Source: an uncultured Sphingomonadaceae bacterium
Lineage (GTDB): Bacteria; Pseudomonadota; Alphaproteobacteria; Sphingomonadales; Sphingomonadaceae
Direction of reading: 5' to 3'
NCBI GenBank assembly: GCA_913060895.1
Contig: CAJXSN010000002.1
Span: forward strand, 62,001-126,000
Length of the DNA stretch: 64,000 nucleotides
The position numbers were made by a program, and so were the translations under genes. The notes under the pieces were generated by a model, which was not told the DNA's origin, did not search any database, and was given only the letters and a program-made list of their open reading frames with translations. Each line of letters opens with the position of its first letter. The first letter of the stretch is position 1. This document shows, in pieces, positions 26,277 through 35,317 of the stretch.

Positions 26277-27715
26277 GCGAATCGGCGCAAAAAGTTTGTT
26301 CGCGTCTCCATACGCGCCAGAGCCCCATCCAGTTGCTGACGGATCGTATTTAGAACACGCTCGATATGCGCGGGCGGGATGGTATCGGCCCGGCGATCAT
26401 AGCCAGACGGTTGTAGGCCCATTCCGAACAGCAACTCGGTCCAGGTCTGCTCGTCGGCATAATCACGCTCGAACGAGGGAACGCGCGCACGGCTGCGAAA
26501 CTGGTCGATGCGGATCTGGAGGCTGTGTGGAGGCGGAGAGGCGCGCACTTCCTCCCACACCAAGCCTGCGTGCGCTCCCAAATACAACGGTGCGAAGGCG
26601 AAATCTGTAATACCGCGCACCGTCTCGGCGTGCTTGCGATTGAAAGCATCCGCTTCCGCTTGCATTTGTGACCGCACTGGCAAGCAATCGGCCAACAAAA
26701 GCGACTGCGCCTGAAGAAGCACTATGTCCGCCGACAGCATGGAGCCAATTTGTACCGATGCCGTACCGAGCCGAACCAAATTGTGCAGCCATGGCGTGTC
26801 GGTGCAGCCATTTCCGACAGTTGCTATAACGGCGCTCTCACTCGTGAATTGCAGAATAGTCTCCTCAGTCGTTTCTGTTGAGCAAGCGAAGGTAAGCAGT
26901 TGACCGCTTGCCGTGGGCGTGATCGCCAGCAGACCATCCTCCTGAGCGCGATAAATAGGCATTACAGGCTTGCGATCCGCCACAAGCGCAATTGTTGCGA
27001 CCTGCCCAAATGGCACAATCTGCAAAGGCCTCAAATCCTCCGGGCACCCCGCAACGTCACTTAGATCACCGGAGCAGTCCACAAAGAAATCACCCGGTAT
27101 CTTCGCGCCCGAATCCAGCGTCACGCTTCCAATGTCGCCGCAGCCATTAATCTGTGCCGCCGCAACCCTGCCCTTGGAAATCGTGCAAGCACCTTCGCAT
27201 CGCGCGCGCAGCATCGCGGCATATCTCCCGCGGTCGAAGCTCACCTGCGGCCCGAGCATTGCCAGCGGCGAATCCGGCGCATCAGCTGGAAGCGCCATCT
27301 TCCCAGCCTCCGCAGCGCGCGCAGCAAAACGGAACGGCGCAAAGCTTTGTCCGAAATCAGCGTTCCCGGCAGCCATCTTCAGAAGCAACTGATGCAGGGC
27401 CACACCGCCAACTGCCGGCAGCGTGCCCGATGGCGCGGTGACAAAGCGGCTGCCTTCGCCGCGCCAGTTCTCCAGCACACTCCCCAGAGATAATGCCGCA
27501 TCGCAATGTTCCAGCAGAGTAGCGCAATCGATCCCTGTTCGCGTGTGATAGCCACTGCCGAGAGGAACCGTTGCACCCCGAGGACCATAAATTCCGCCAT
27601 CTTCGATTACATGAAGCTTTATACGAGGGGGCAATTCGCGTTCCAGTAAGGCGGCAACCGGCCACACGTCGGCTGAGCGACCGGCCAGAACAATAGTGTG
27701 GACCGCGCTGCTCAT
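26273..27715 (-). CDS. degenerate flavin-dependent halogenase paralogue
   Basis: 480 residues. The overall pattern follows tryptophan-halogenase proteins: 'KIPGDFFVDCSGDLSDV' mirrors the 'DLFVDCSG' of its neighbour, and 'RIDQFRSRARVPSFERDYADEQTW' resembles the C-terminal part. The N-terminal dinucleotide motif is lost: 'TIVLAGRSADVWPVAALL' replaces GxGxxGW. I could find no counterpart of the catalytic lysine segment 'TIKLGIEF', nor of the WxWxIP motif. It is probably unable to bind FAD canonically or to halogenate. It starts in a TAATG overlap with the intact gene, so the two are made together. Possible roles are a partner subunit or a changed activity. Confidence 0.8.
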   Translation of the reverse strand: MSSAVHTIVLAGRSADVWPVAALLERELPPRIKLHVIEDGGIYGPRGATVPLGSGYHTRTGIDCATLLEHCDAALSLGSVLENWRGEGSRFVTAPSGTLPAVGGVALHQLLLKMAAGNADFGQSFAPFRFAARAAEAGKMALPADAPDSPLAMLGPQVSFDRGRYAAMLRARCEGACTISKGRVAAAQINGCGDIGSVTLDSGAKIPGDFFVDCSGDLSDVAGCPEDLRPLQIVPFGQVATIALVADRKPVMPIYRAQEDGLLAITPTASGQLLTFACSTETTEETILQFTSESAVIATVGNGCTDTPWLHNLVRLGTASVQIGSMLSADIVLLQAQSLLLADCLPVRSQMQAEADAFNRKHAETVRGITDFAFAPLYLGAHAGLVWEEVRASPPPHSLQIRIDQFRSRARVPSFERDYADEQTWTELLFGMGLQPSGYDRRADTIPPAHIERVLNTIRQQLDGALARMETRTNFLRRFA

Positions 27716-29244
27716 TACGCCCCGCTCTGCTTAAAGCTCGCGCCGTATTGGTGGATGAAAGAAAGATGCTCTTCCATTCCTTCCGCGCTCTCAAGAAGAG
27801 TCGAATGGATGCGCTCCAGATGAGCCTGCCGTTCGCCGGCGGACATTGTATCTACACGCGGGTCCAGCGTTTCCGGTATGATGTTCTGCCCGATAAATAC
27901 CGACAACCAACTCTGGAGCAAAAACAGCCCGTCTGAATAGTCGGGGGTCAGACCGCGCGACCGGAAAGCATCCATTTTTGCAGCGAGACTTGCTGGCAAT
28001 TCCATGTGCCGCATATCGTCCCAGAACGGTAAACCTTCCCGCTGGTTTGCGACATAATGCAGCAGTAGGAAATCCCGGATGCGCCCATATTCAAGATCCA
28101 TCAGCCGGTTGTATTCGCTTACATCCGCCAACTCGCACCGGTCGGTAGGGAACAGGTCGATCAGCTTCAGAATACCCGTCTGAATGAGATCGATGCTGGT
28201 TGATTCGAGAGGCTCAAGAAATCCGCCCGACAGGCCTATGGCCACTACATTGCGGTTCCACATCTGTCGCCGCTTGCCGGTTTTGAATACCAGCTGGCGG
28301 GGCTCAGCAATCGGTGTGCCTTCCAAATTTCCCATCAGCACATCCAGCGCACCCTGATCGGTAGAATACCGCTCGCAATAAACGTGCCCATTCCCAATTC
28401 GGTGTTGCAACGGGATACGCCATTGCCAACCCGCATCGCGCGCGGTTGCGCGGGTGAACGGCGTGGATTCGGCGCCGATCGCGCAGGGGACAGCCCAAGC
28501 ACGGTTGCATGGCAGCCAGTGGCTCCAATCCTCGAACCCGGTCTGCAATTCCTGCTCGATCAACAAGGCGCGAAAGCCCGAGCAATCGACGAACAGATCG
28601 CCTTCTATGACCTGCCCCGAATCCAGCACCACAGACACAATGTCTCCAGCGTCCGATCGTCGAGTTTCGACAATGCGCCCCTCCTGCCGCTTTACCCCCG
28701 CAGCCTGAGCTACATCCGCCAGATAGGCCGCATACAGCCCCGCATCGAACTGGAAGGCGTAATTGTAAGCCAGCATACCTTCCTGCGCAGAAGGAGGTTC
28801 GAACCGACCATTCCAACCGGCAACAATGGGCAAGGAATAATCGCCGAGCGCCGCCGTCTGGCCGCCATTAGCACGTTCCTTCAGCCAGTAATGATGGAAC
28901 GGAGCAGGCCCGATGGTTTCTCCGTACGTACCGAACGGATGCATATATCGATCGCCAGGCCTGCCCCAGTCACGAAATTCAATGCCCAACTTGATGGTCG
29001 CGGCAGTGCGGGACATCATGTCGCGCTCGTCGATCCCAACTATCCGGTTGAAATCTCGGATGTGCGGCAAGGTCGCTTCGCCCACGCCCACCGTGCCGAT
29101 TGCGTCGGATTCTACAAGAGTGATCGACAGACCAAGGCCGCCCAGCGAACGTGATAATCCCGCCGCCGTCATCCAGCCAGCGGTCCCGCCGCCGACAATG
29201 ACTATTCGTCGGATTGTTGGGGAAGGCTCCGCTGTTCCTGTCAT
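27715..29244 (-). CDS. flavin-dependent (tryptophan-type) halogenase
   Basis: 509 residues. FAD motif 'RIVIVGGGTAGWMTAAGLS', then 'GVGEATLPHI', the catalytic-lysine segment 'AATIKLGIEFRDWG', 'DLFVDCSGFRALLIE' and the halogenase signature WxWxIP in 'GWQWRIPLQHR'. All key features for FADH2-dependent halogenation are present. The substrate is unknown; many such genes in Caulobacterales and Sphingomonadales are linked to TonB receptors and not to natural-product clusters. It begins five bases after the pgk stop codon on the same strand, so it appears to be part of the glycolytic operon. No biosynthetic gene cluster is next to it. Confidence 0.9.
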   Translation of the reverse strand: MTGTAEPSPTIRRIVIVGGGTAGWMTAAGLSRSLGGLGLSITLVESDAIGTVGVGEATLPHIRDFNRIVGIDERDMMSRTAATIKLGIEFRDWGRPGDRYMHPFGTYGETIGPAPFHHYWLKERANGGQTAALGDYSLPIVAGWNGRFEPPSAQEGMLAYNYAFQFDAGLYAAYLADVAQAAGVKRQEGRIVETRRSDAGDIVSVVLDSGQVIEGDLFVDCSGFRALLIEQELQTGFEDWSHWLPCNRAWAVPCAIGAESTPFTRATARDAGWQWRIPLQHRIGNGHVYCERYSTDQGALDVLMGNLEGTPIAEPRQLVFKTGKRRQMWNRNVVAIGLSGGFLEPLESTSIDLIQTGILKLIDLFPTDRCELADVSEYNRLMDLEYGRIRDFLLLHYVANQREGLPFWDDMRHMELPASLAAKMDAFRSRGLTPDYSDGLFLLQSWLSVFIGQNIIPETLDPRVDTMSAGERQAHLERIHSTLLESAEGMEEHLSFIHQYGASFKQSGA

Positions 29245-29249
29245 CCCTA

Positions 29250-30452
29250 TCAGCTTTGCAGCGCCGCGACTCCGGGCAGGACCTTACCTTCCATCCATTC
29301 GAGAAAGGCGCCGCCTGCCGTTGAAACGAATGTAAAATCGTCCTTCACACCGGCATGAGCGAGGGCAGCGACCGTATCCCCGCCGCCTGCCACAGAGACC
29401 AGCGAGCCGTCCTGAGTCAGGGCAGCTGCGGTCTTGGCCAGAGCGACTGTTGCCTCGTCGAAAGGCGCCGTTTCAAATGCCCCTAGCGGACCATTCCATA
29501 CCAGAGTGCGGCAGTTTTTAAGAACATCGGCCAAGGCTTCAACAGCCTGCGGTCCGATGTCTAGGATCATCTCGTCTGCGGCCACTTCGTGCACATTGCA
29601 GACGCGCAAAGAAACTGGGTTTGCTGCAAATTCCTTTGCCACCATAACGTCATACGGCAAATGGATGGTGCACCCTGCTTGATCGGCCTTGTCCATGATG
29701 GCGTTGGCCGTGTCCGCCAGATCATGTTCGCACAAAGATTTACCCACATCCACGCCGCGTGCGGCGAGGAAGGTGTTGGCCATACCGCCGCCGATAATCA
29801 GGTGCTGAACCTTGCCTACCAGATTATGCAATACATCGAGTTTCGATGACACTTTGGCGCCGCCCACCACTGCCGCAACCGGCGTTTCCGGCTTGCCGAG
29901 CGCCACGTCCAAAGCTTTCAACTCGGCCTCCATAGCGCGGCCGGCGTAGGACGGCAGCAGGTGCGCAAGGCCTTCAGTGGAAGCATGGGCCCGATGCGCG
30001 GCGGAAAACGCATCGTTCACATAGATGTCCCCATGCGCAGCCATTCCAGCGGCGAAGTCGGCGTCGTTCGTTTCTTCGCCTGGCCAAAACCGGACATTGT
30101 CGAGCAGGCCGATATCACCATTGCCCAGAATGCCGATGGATTGTTCTACAACCAGCCCCATGACTTCTGGGATGAACATGATCTCTCGTCCGATGACTTC
30201 CTCGACATCACCTTGCACCCAGCTTGTGCTCATGGTTGAGTGCCGCTGGCCCTTGGGGCGTCCGTAATGAGCGAGCAGCAGCACTTTGGCGCCTTTGTCC
30301 GCCAATTCTAGAATGGTCGGTTTTGCAGACTCCACCCGTGTGACATCAGTGGCTGAACCACCCTCCATAGGCAGATTCAGGTCTACCCGCACAAGAACAA
30401 CCTTGCCCGAAAGATCGGTGGGAAGATCGTCCAGAGTTTTGAATTGCGTCAC
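29250..30452 (-). CDS. pgk: phosphoglycerate kinase
   Basis: 400 residues when started at the GTG (30450-30452) that overlaps the gap stop codon as GTGA. The longer track ORF would run into gap. Transfers phosphate from 1,3-bisphosphoglycerate to ADP. Motifs '[16 protein letters not shown]', '[11 protein letters not shown]', '[12 protein letters not shown]' and C-terminal '[14 protein letters not shown]' are typical. Operon order tkt, gap, pgk; the halogenase gene follows after five bases. Confidence 0.95.
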   Translation of the reverse strand: MTQFKTLDDLPTDLSGKVVLVRVDLNLPMEGGSATDVTRVESAKPTILELADKGAKVLLLAHYGRPKGQRHSTMSTSWVQGDVEEVIGREIMFIPEVMGLVVEQSIGILGNGDIGLLDNVRFWPGEETNDADFAAGMAAHGDIYVNDAFSAAHRAHASTEGLAHLLPSYAGRAMEAELKALDVALGKPETPVAAVVGGAKVSSKLDVLHNLVGKVQHLIIGGGMANTFLAARGVDVGKSLCEHDLADTANAIMDKADQAGCTIHLPYDVMVAKEFAANPVSLRVCNVHEVAADEMILDIGPQAVEALADVLKNCRTLVWNGPLGAFETAPFDEATVALAKTAAALTQDGSLVSVAGGGDTVAALAHAGVKDDFTFVSTAGGAFLEWMEGKVLPGVAALQS

Positions 30453-31453
30453 AGGCCGGCCATCACTCCGGCGGTGTCGATCATACGATTGGAGAAACCC
30501 CACTCGTTGTCATACCAGCTAACCACGCGGGCCAGCTTGCCTTCCATCACAGCTGTTTCCAAGCTGTCGACGGTAGAACTGGCCGGATGGTGATTGAAGT
30601 CACCGGACACCAGCGGCAGGTCGGTGTAATCCAGAACGCCCTTCATCGGGCCATCCGAAGCCGCCTTCAACGCGCCATTGAGTTCATCGACACTGGTGTC
30701 ACGGCTCGGCGTAAACACCAGATCAATAAGGGAAACGTTGGGTGTCGGCACGCGAACGGATGATCCGTCCAGCTTACCGTTAAGTTCGGGTAGAACGAGG
30801 CCGACAGCGCGTGCAGCGCCCGTGGTGGTCGGTATCATATTCTGTGCACCGCCGCGCGCACGGCGCATATCGGAATGCATCTGATCGAGCATACGCTGAT
30901 CGTTGGTGTAGCTATGTATCGTCGTCATGAAACCACGTTCGATGCCGACTGTGTCATTCAGCACCTTGGCCACAGGAGCAAGGCAGTTGGTGGTGCAGCT
31001 GGCGTTGGAGACAATATCGTCTTCCGCAGTCAGGCTGTCCTGATTTACGCCGTACACGATAGTTTTGGAAACGCCCTTCGCAGGGGCGGAGATCAGCACC
31101 TTGCGGGCACCAGCGGCGATATGCGGGCGGCAGGCTTCGTCGCTCTGGAAAAAGCCGGTGCATTCCAGCACAATGTCGATACCCATTGCCTTGTGTGGCA
31201 GATTGCCGGGATCACGCTCCGAAGTAACAGCAATTTTTTTGCCGTTAACGGTCATTTCGCCGTCGCCGTGCTCGATTGTCCCTGGGAAACGGCCGTGAGT
31301 AGAATCGAAACCGAACAATAGAGCGTTAGACTTGGTATCCGCCAGGTCGTTGATCGCGACCAGTTCCAGATCGTGATCGTCTCGCTCCAGCAAAGCGCGC
31401 GCCAAGAGGCGGCCGATACGTCCGAAACCGTTGATTGCAACTTTAGTTGCCAT
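30449..31453 (-). CDS. gap: type I glyceraldehyde-3-phosphate dehydrogenase
   Basis: 334 residues. NAD-binding '[18 protein letters not shown]', the catalytic cysteine in '[15 protein letters not shown]', and '[16 protein letters not shown]' at the C-terminus are all present. It oxidises glyceraldehyde 3-phosphate to 1,3-bisphosphoglycerate. It lies 14 bases after tkt and overlaps pgk by four bases, so translation is coupled. No unusual residue was noted. Confidence 0.97.
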   Translation of the reverse strand: MATKVAINGFGRIGRLLARALLERDDHDLELVAINDLADTKSNALLFGFDSTHGRFPGTIEHGDGEMTVNGKKIAVTSERDPGNLPHKAMGIDIVLECTGFFQSDEACRPHIAAGARKVLISAPAKGVSKTIVYGVNQDSLTAEDDIVSNASCTTNCLAPVAKVLNDTVGIERGFMTTIHSYTNDQRMLDQMHSDMRRARGGAQNMIPTTTGAARAVGLVLPELNGKLDGSSVRVPTPNVSLIDLVFTPSRDTSVDELNGALKAASDGPMKGVLDYTDLPLVSGDFNHHPASSTVDSLETAVMEGKLARVVSWYDNEWGFSNRMIDTAGVMAGL

Positions 31454-31467
31454 GAAACTTCTCCTGC

Positions 31468-33465
31468 CTATGCTTTGATTTTATTCATTATCTGCGGAAC
31501 GATAGCGTCCACAGTGAAACCGAATTTTTCGAAAAGGTCACCTGCCGGGGCCGATGCGCCGAACCGGTCTATACCGATATTGATCCCGTCTAACCCTGTG
31601 TAGCGTTCCCACCCGAAGGTCGTACCTGCTTCGATGCTGACCCTTAAAACGTTATCAGCTGGCAAAACGTCAGAGCGGTACTCGTCAGACTGTTCATCGA
31701 AGAGTTCAGTCGAGACCATCGAAACTACATCAGCGCCGATACCCGCAGCCTCGAGTTCTTTTGCGCAATCGATTGCGAGTGATACTTCAGAACCACTGGC
31801 AATCAACACGACGCGCTTATCGGCTTCCGCAGACTTCAGGCGGTAAGCACCCTTGGCCGACAGATTCTCGCCTGCATCTTTCAGACGCAATTGCGGCAGA
31901 CCCTGACGGCTGAGCGCGAGGATCGAAGGGCGATCCTTGCTCTTCAGAGCAATCTCCCAACATTCCCCCGTTTCGATCACATCCGCCGGGCGCATAACGA
32001 GCAGGTTGGGCATCGCGCGCAAGGACTGCAAATGCTCCACCGGCTGGTGAGTCGGGCCATCTTCCCCCAGCCCGATGCTATCATGCGTCATGACATAAAT
32101 CACGCGCGCCTGTTGCAGCGCGGAGAGGCGGATCGCACCGCGGGCGTAGTCGGTGAACACCATGAATGTGCCGCCATAGGGGATAACCCCGCCATGCAAC
32201 GCCATGCCGTTCATAGCCGCCGCCATGCCAAATTCACGGATGCCGTAATATCCGTAACGCTCTCCATAAGCGTCTGCGGTGAAGGGTTCCATTCCAGCTG
32301 TTTTGGTGTTGTTCGATCCAGTCAAATCTGCAGAGCCACCGAATGTTTCCGGAACGCGGGGGTTAATCTCCTCCAGCGCCATCTGGCTGGCAACACGGGT
32401 CGCCACCTTTTTCGGTTCAACATAGAGGCCGGCAAAATAATTGCTGCCGAATACCGTTTCTGGCAGGTCACCCTTCATGCGGCGTTCGAATTCGCTACGC
32501 TGGTCGTGGTTCAGGAAGCGGGCCTCCCATTCGCCATGCTCTTTTGCACCCGCCTCACCGGTAGCGCGCCAGTCTGCCAGCACTTCTTTCGGAATATTGA
32601 AGGGCGCTGCATCCCATCCCAACGCTTCACGGGCTCCTGCGATTTCTTCGTCTCCCAAGGGGGCACCGTGCGTTGCACTGGTTCCCTGCTTGGTCGGGGC
32701 GCCGCGTCCGATAACGGTGCGGCACGCAACAAGCGAAGGACGGTCATCGGCTTCGGCCTCTGCAAGAGCGCGCGCAATATCATCGAAATTGTGACCATCG
32801 CATTCGACAGTATGCCAGCCTGTCGCCTCGTAGCGGCCGCGAATATTCTCACTGGTGGAAAGATCCGCGGCGCCGTCGATGGTGATGCTATTGTCGTCCC
32901 ATAGGACGTTCAGACGGCCCAGTTTAAGATGTCCGGCCAATCCTATAGCTTCGTGGTTGATGCCTTCCATCAGGCACCCGTCCCCGGCGATCGTCCAGGT
33001 TTTGTGGTCGACCAGATCATCCCCGAACTGCGCATTCAGATGCCGCTCTGCCATCGCCATACCGACGGCCATTGCGAGACCTTGGCCCAGTGGGCCGGTG
33101 GTGCATTCCACGCCGTCCAACAGGAAATTCTCAGGGTGTCCAGCGCAAGGGCTGCCCAGTTTGCGGAAATTGCGGATGTCATCCATCGTCGGCTGGGCAT
33201 ACCCGGACAAATGCAGCAGGCTGTAAATCAGCATGGAACCGTGCCCTGCGCTGAGCACGAACCTATCACGATCATGCCAGTCCGGCGCAGCTGGATCGAA
33301 TTTCAGAAACTGCGACCACAAAACCGCGGCCACATCGGCCATACCCATCGGCATTCCGGGATGCCCGGAATTGGCGGCCTGCACCGCATCCATTGATAAC
33401 GCACGAACGGCATTTGCCATCTGTGTAAGGCTGGCGCGATCTTTGCTCGCGGAATCGGGGCTCAT
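31468..33465 (-). CDS. tkt: transketolase
   Basis: 665 residues from ATG 33465 ('MSPDSASKDRASLTQ'); the track ORF adds 30 non-homologous residues. The thiamine-diphosphate enzyme links glycolysis to the pentose phosphate pathway. Motifs include 'SGHPGMPMGMADVAAVLW', TPP-binding 'GDGCLMEGINHEA' and the transketolase signature region 'YGGTFMVFTDYARGAIR'. It heads the operon with gap, pgk and the halogenases. The 198-base gap upstream is shared with the divergent zapA locus and holds a 7-bp-stem palindrome at 33623-33641. Confidence 0.95.
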   Translation of the reverse strand: MSPDSASKDRASLTQMANAVRALSMDAVQAANSGHPGMPMGMADVAAVLWSQFLKFDPAAPDWHDRDRFVLSAGHGSMLIYSLLHLSGYAQPTMDDIRNFRKLGSPCAGHPENFLLDGVECTTGPLGQGLAMAVGMAMAERHLNAQFGDDLVDHKTWTIAGDGCLMEGINHEAIGLAGHLKLGRLNVLWDDNSITIDGAADLSTSENIRGRYEATGWHTVECDGHNFDDIARALAEAEADDRPSLVACRTVIGRGAPTKQGTSATHGAPLGDEEIAGAREALGWDAAPFNIPKEVLADWRATGEAGAKEHGEWEARFLNHDQRSEFERRMKGDLPETVFGSNYFAGLYVEPKKVATRVASQMALEEINPRVPETFGGSADLTGSNNTKTAGMEPFTADAYGERYGYYGIREFGMAAAMNGMALHGGVIPYGGTFMVFTDYARGAIRLSALQQARVIYVMTHDSIGLGEDGPTHQPVEHLQSLRAMPNLLVMRPADVIETGECWEIALKSKDRPSILALSRQGLPQLRLKDAGENLSAKGAYRLKSAEADKRVVLIASGSEVSLAIDCAKELEAAGIGADVVSMVSTELFDEQSDEYRSDVLPADNVLRVSIEAGTTFGWERYTGLDGINIGIDRFGASAPAGDLFEKFGFTVDAIVPQIMNKIKA

Positions 33466-33622
33466 TAGACGGACGTCTCCTGCATCGGCAACGCGCCTCT
33501 GGCGGGCGCGATTCGGCCTTTGGGAAGCCTTCGCCGTGCCGCCGCACAAGGTCAAGGCGGGCTAACGTTACAGGGATGGTACAGCGCTGCCTGATGCGAT
33601 TTATCAACAGGGCGCGGCAAAC

Positions 33623-33641
33623 CTTTGCTCTTGAAGCAAAG
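33623..33641. repeat. short palindrome in the tkt/zapA divergent promoter region
   Basis: CTTTGCT-CTTGA-AGCAAAG: a perfect 7-bp inverted repeat with a five-base centre, 22 bases before the start codon of the plus-strand small gene. It is not followed by a T-run, so an operator or leader hairpin is more likely than a terminator. Confidence 0.4.
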
Positions 33642-33663
33642 TCGGAGTAAATTAGTTACTGTT

Positions 33664-33876
33664 ATGCAAGCTGATCGTACCGAAAACTTCATCCAGCGGA
33701 TCGAAACCGCACTCTCCCGCATCGCAAAGGCTGCGGACGAACCCGATAATCCTTCGGGCAGCGCGCAGATCCCGCCTTCGGTTTCCCAACTGGTCGTTCA
33801 GCACGAAGCTTTGCGGGAGGAAGTCGCTGCCCAGATACGCCGGATCGACGATGTGGTCGGGAAGTTGGAACGATGA
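33664..33876 (+). CDS. small coiled-coil protein upstream of zapA
   Basis: 70 residues from ATG 33664 ('MQADRTENFIQRIETAL'); the track start at 33625 lies in the palindrome region. The product has two predicted amphipathic helices separated by a Pro/Ser linker ('DNPSGSAQIPPSVSQLV'). It overlaps zapA by four bases (ATGA), and a short coiled-coil gene is commonly seen before zapA in alphaproteobacteria. It may act with ZapA on FtsZ bundling (inference from position). Confidence 0.75.
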   Translation: MQADRTENFIQRIETALSRIAKAADEPDNPSGSAQIPPSVSQLVVQHEALREEVAAQIRRIDDVVGKLER

Positions 33877-34508
33877 ACACCATCGAACTGGTCGTCGGCG
33901 GACAGACTTATGCCATCACTTGCGAAACGGGCGAGGAAGAGCATGTGCGTAACCTGGGGGCGACCATCGACGAAAAATTCGTTGAGATGGGCCCACGTTA
34001 TACGCAGAATTTGCTGTTTGCCGCCCTGCAACTGGCCGATGAGTTGCACGAAGCGCGCAAGGCAACTGCTTCTGTAGAATCTGACAAGCGCAAACTACAG
34101 GACGGATTCGATGCCTACCGTGCTGAGAAGGCACAGCAATTACGCGACGCCGATACGCTGAAGGGGCAAGGTGACGTCATGATGGCGCGCATTGCGGAAC
34201 TGGAGCAGGAACTAGACCGGATGCAATCGGCCCAGCAGAGCGCTGCGGAACATGCCAACGATGTGCGCCAGGAATTAGCGGCCCTGCGCGGCAAGGAAAC
34301 GGATCGGGAAGCCTTAGAGAACCGGCATCTGGCTCAAATTGCGAACCTGACCAAGGAACTGGCGCAGGCCAAAGCGACCCCAACAGCTGCCCCAGAACCC
34401 GAAAACAGTTTAGCCACTGATCCCGATCTGGCCCCTGCGCTGGAACGTTTCGCCTTATTGCTCGAAGAAACCGCCGAGAAGCTTGAGGAAAGGCGCGGGT
34501 ACAGCTAA
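33873..34508 (+). CDS. zapA: cell division protein ZapA
   Basis: 211 residues. The N-terminal ZapA domain (about residues 1-70) reads 'MNTIELVVGGQTYAITCETG' and 'QNLLFAALQLADELHEA'. It is followed by a long charged coiled coil (residues about 70-165) and an acidic tail. Typical ZapA is about 110 residues, so this protein carries roughly 100 extra residues of coiled coil and linker. ZapA binds FtsZ at the septum. The 6S RNA candidate follows at once. Confidence 0.88.
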   Translation: MNTIELVVGGQTYAITCETGEEEHVRNLGATIDEKFVEMGPRYTQNLLFAALQLADELHEARKATASVESDKRKLQDGFDAYRAEKAQQLRDADTLKGQGDVMMARIAELEQELDRMQSAQQSAAEHANDVRQELAALRGKETDREALENRHLAQIANLTKELAQAKATPTAAPEPENSLATDPDLAPALERFALLLEETAEKLEERRGYS

Positions 34509-34511
34509 ATA

Positions 34512-34660
34512 GAGGTCGGCGGAACTGCCCGGCACGAGCCCGATTGGAACATTCCTGAGGCTATAAGCTTTCCAAAGGGAGCTGTCCCTACCCTGGAACA
34601 TGGGCCCCTGCGCTCTTCAGAGTGGAACCTGGGAACCGGGGCAAACGGCACCCACCTGAC
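34512..34660 (+). ncRNA. ssrS: 6S RNA candidate
   Basis: The 225-base interval between zapA and the 5-formyl-THF cyclo-ligase gene is the conserved home of 6S RNA. The sequence fits: a closing stem TGCCCGG (34526-34532) with CCGGGGCA (34636-34643), outer complementarity AGGT/ACCT, and a rod-like centre containing 'ggagctgtccct', reminiscent of alphaproteobacterial 6S. 6S binds sigma-70 RNA polymerase in stationary phase. Ends are approximate. A following 6-bp hairpin, CTGACG-N6-CGTCAG (34656-34673), may help form the 3' end. No covariance search was possible. Confidence 0.75.
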
Positions 34661-34732
34661 GTTTTTGCGTCAGAGAATTTCCCGGCAAACGACTCATGGT
34701 GGTTCCGCTACTTTTTCCCTTCACAAGAGCAC

Positions 34733-35317
34733 ATGGACCCGATGGATACAAAGCAGGCGCTCCGCAAAACTTACCGCGATGCGCGTCGCGATCACTTTCA
34801 GGCGCAACCACAAAGCATCCGTGCCTTACTCTTCCATCGTCCGCCTGCGCCACTGCTTGAACTAATTCCCAACGACGCGACAATCGGGCTGTATGCGGCG
34901 ACCGGAGCTGAAGCGCCGACTACCGCTTATGCGAAGTTCTTTCACGAGCATGGCCATGCATTGGCCCTCCCCCGGTTTACCGGTCCCGATAAGTCGATGG
35001 AATTTGCCGCTTACGACGATCCTTTCGCTGAAGGCGTTTTGGAGGAAGGCCCCTATTCGGTTCCGCAACCTTCAACGCAGTGCCCGATTGCCGTACCTGA
35101 CATTCTGTTTGTCCCACTTGTGGCCTTCACCCGCGATGGAGAGCGGCTGGGTCAGGGCGGCGGGCATTACGACCGCTGGCTAGCAGATAATACTGCAGCG
35201 AAATCAATTGGGCTGGCATGGGATGTACAACTGGCTGACAGTTTACCGGTGGAACCACATGACCGTTCTCTTACTGCTATCGTGACGCCAACCCGGTTCT
35301 ACGGACCATTCGCATGA
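34733..35317 (+). CDS. 5-formyltetrahydrofolate cyclo-ligase
   Basis: 194 residues from ATG 34733 (preceded by 'aagag'); an in-frame ATG at 34742 is an alternative. The ATP-dependent enzyme converts 5-formyl-THF to 5,10-methenyl-THF. Motifs are 'ALRKTYRDARRDHF', 'ILFVPLVAFTRDGERLGQGGGHYDRWL' in parts and the C-terminal 'DRSLTAIVTPTRFY'. The conserved GxGGGxYD loop is intact. It follows the 6S RNA candidate, an arrangement known from ssrS-fau/ygfA in proteobacteria. It overlaps the next gene by four bases. Confidence 0.92.
   Translation: MDPMDTKQALRKTYRDARRDHFQAQPQSIRALLFHRPPAPLLELIPNDATIGLYAATGAEAPTTAYAKFFHEHGHALALPRFTGPDKSMEFAAYDDPFAEGVLEEGPYSVPQPSTQCPIAVPDILFVPLVAFTRDGERLGQGGGHYDRWLADNTAAKSIGLAWDVQLADSLPVEPHDRSLTAIVTPTRFYGPFA

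Noticed and set aside
34656-34673. CTGACG-N6-CGTCAG hairpin as a stand-alone terminator
   Set aside because: No T-run follows it, and it overlaps the 3' part of the 6S RNA candidate; noted there instead.
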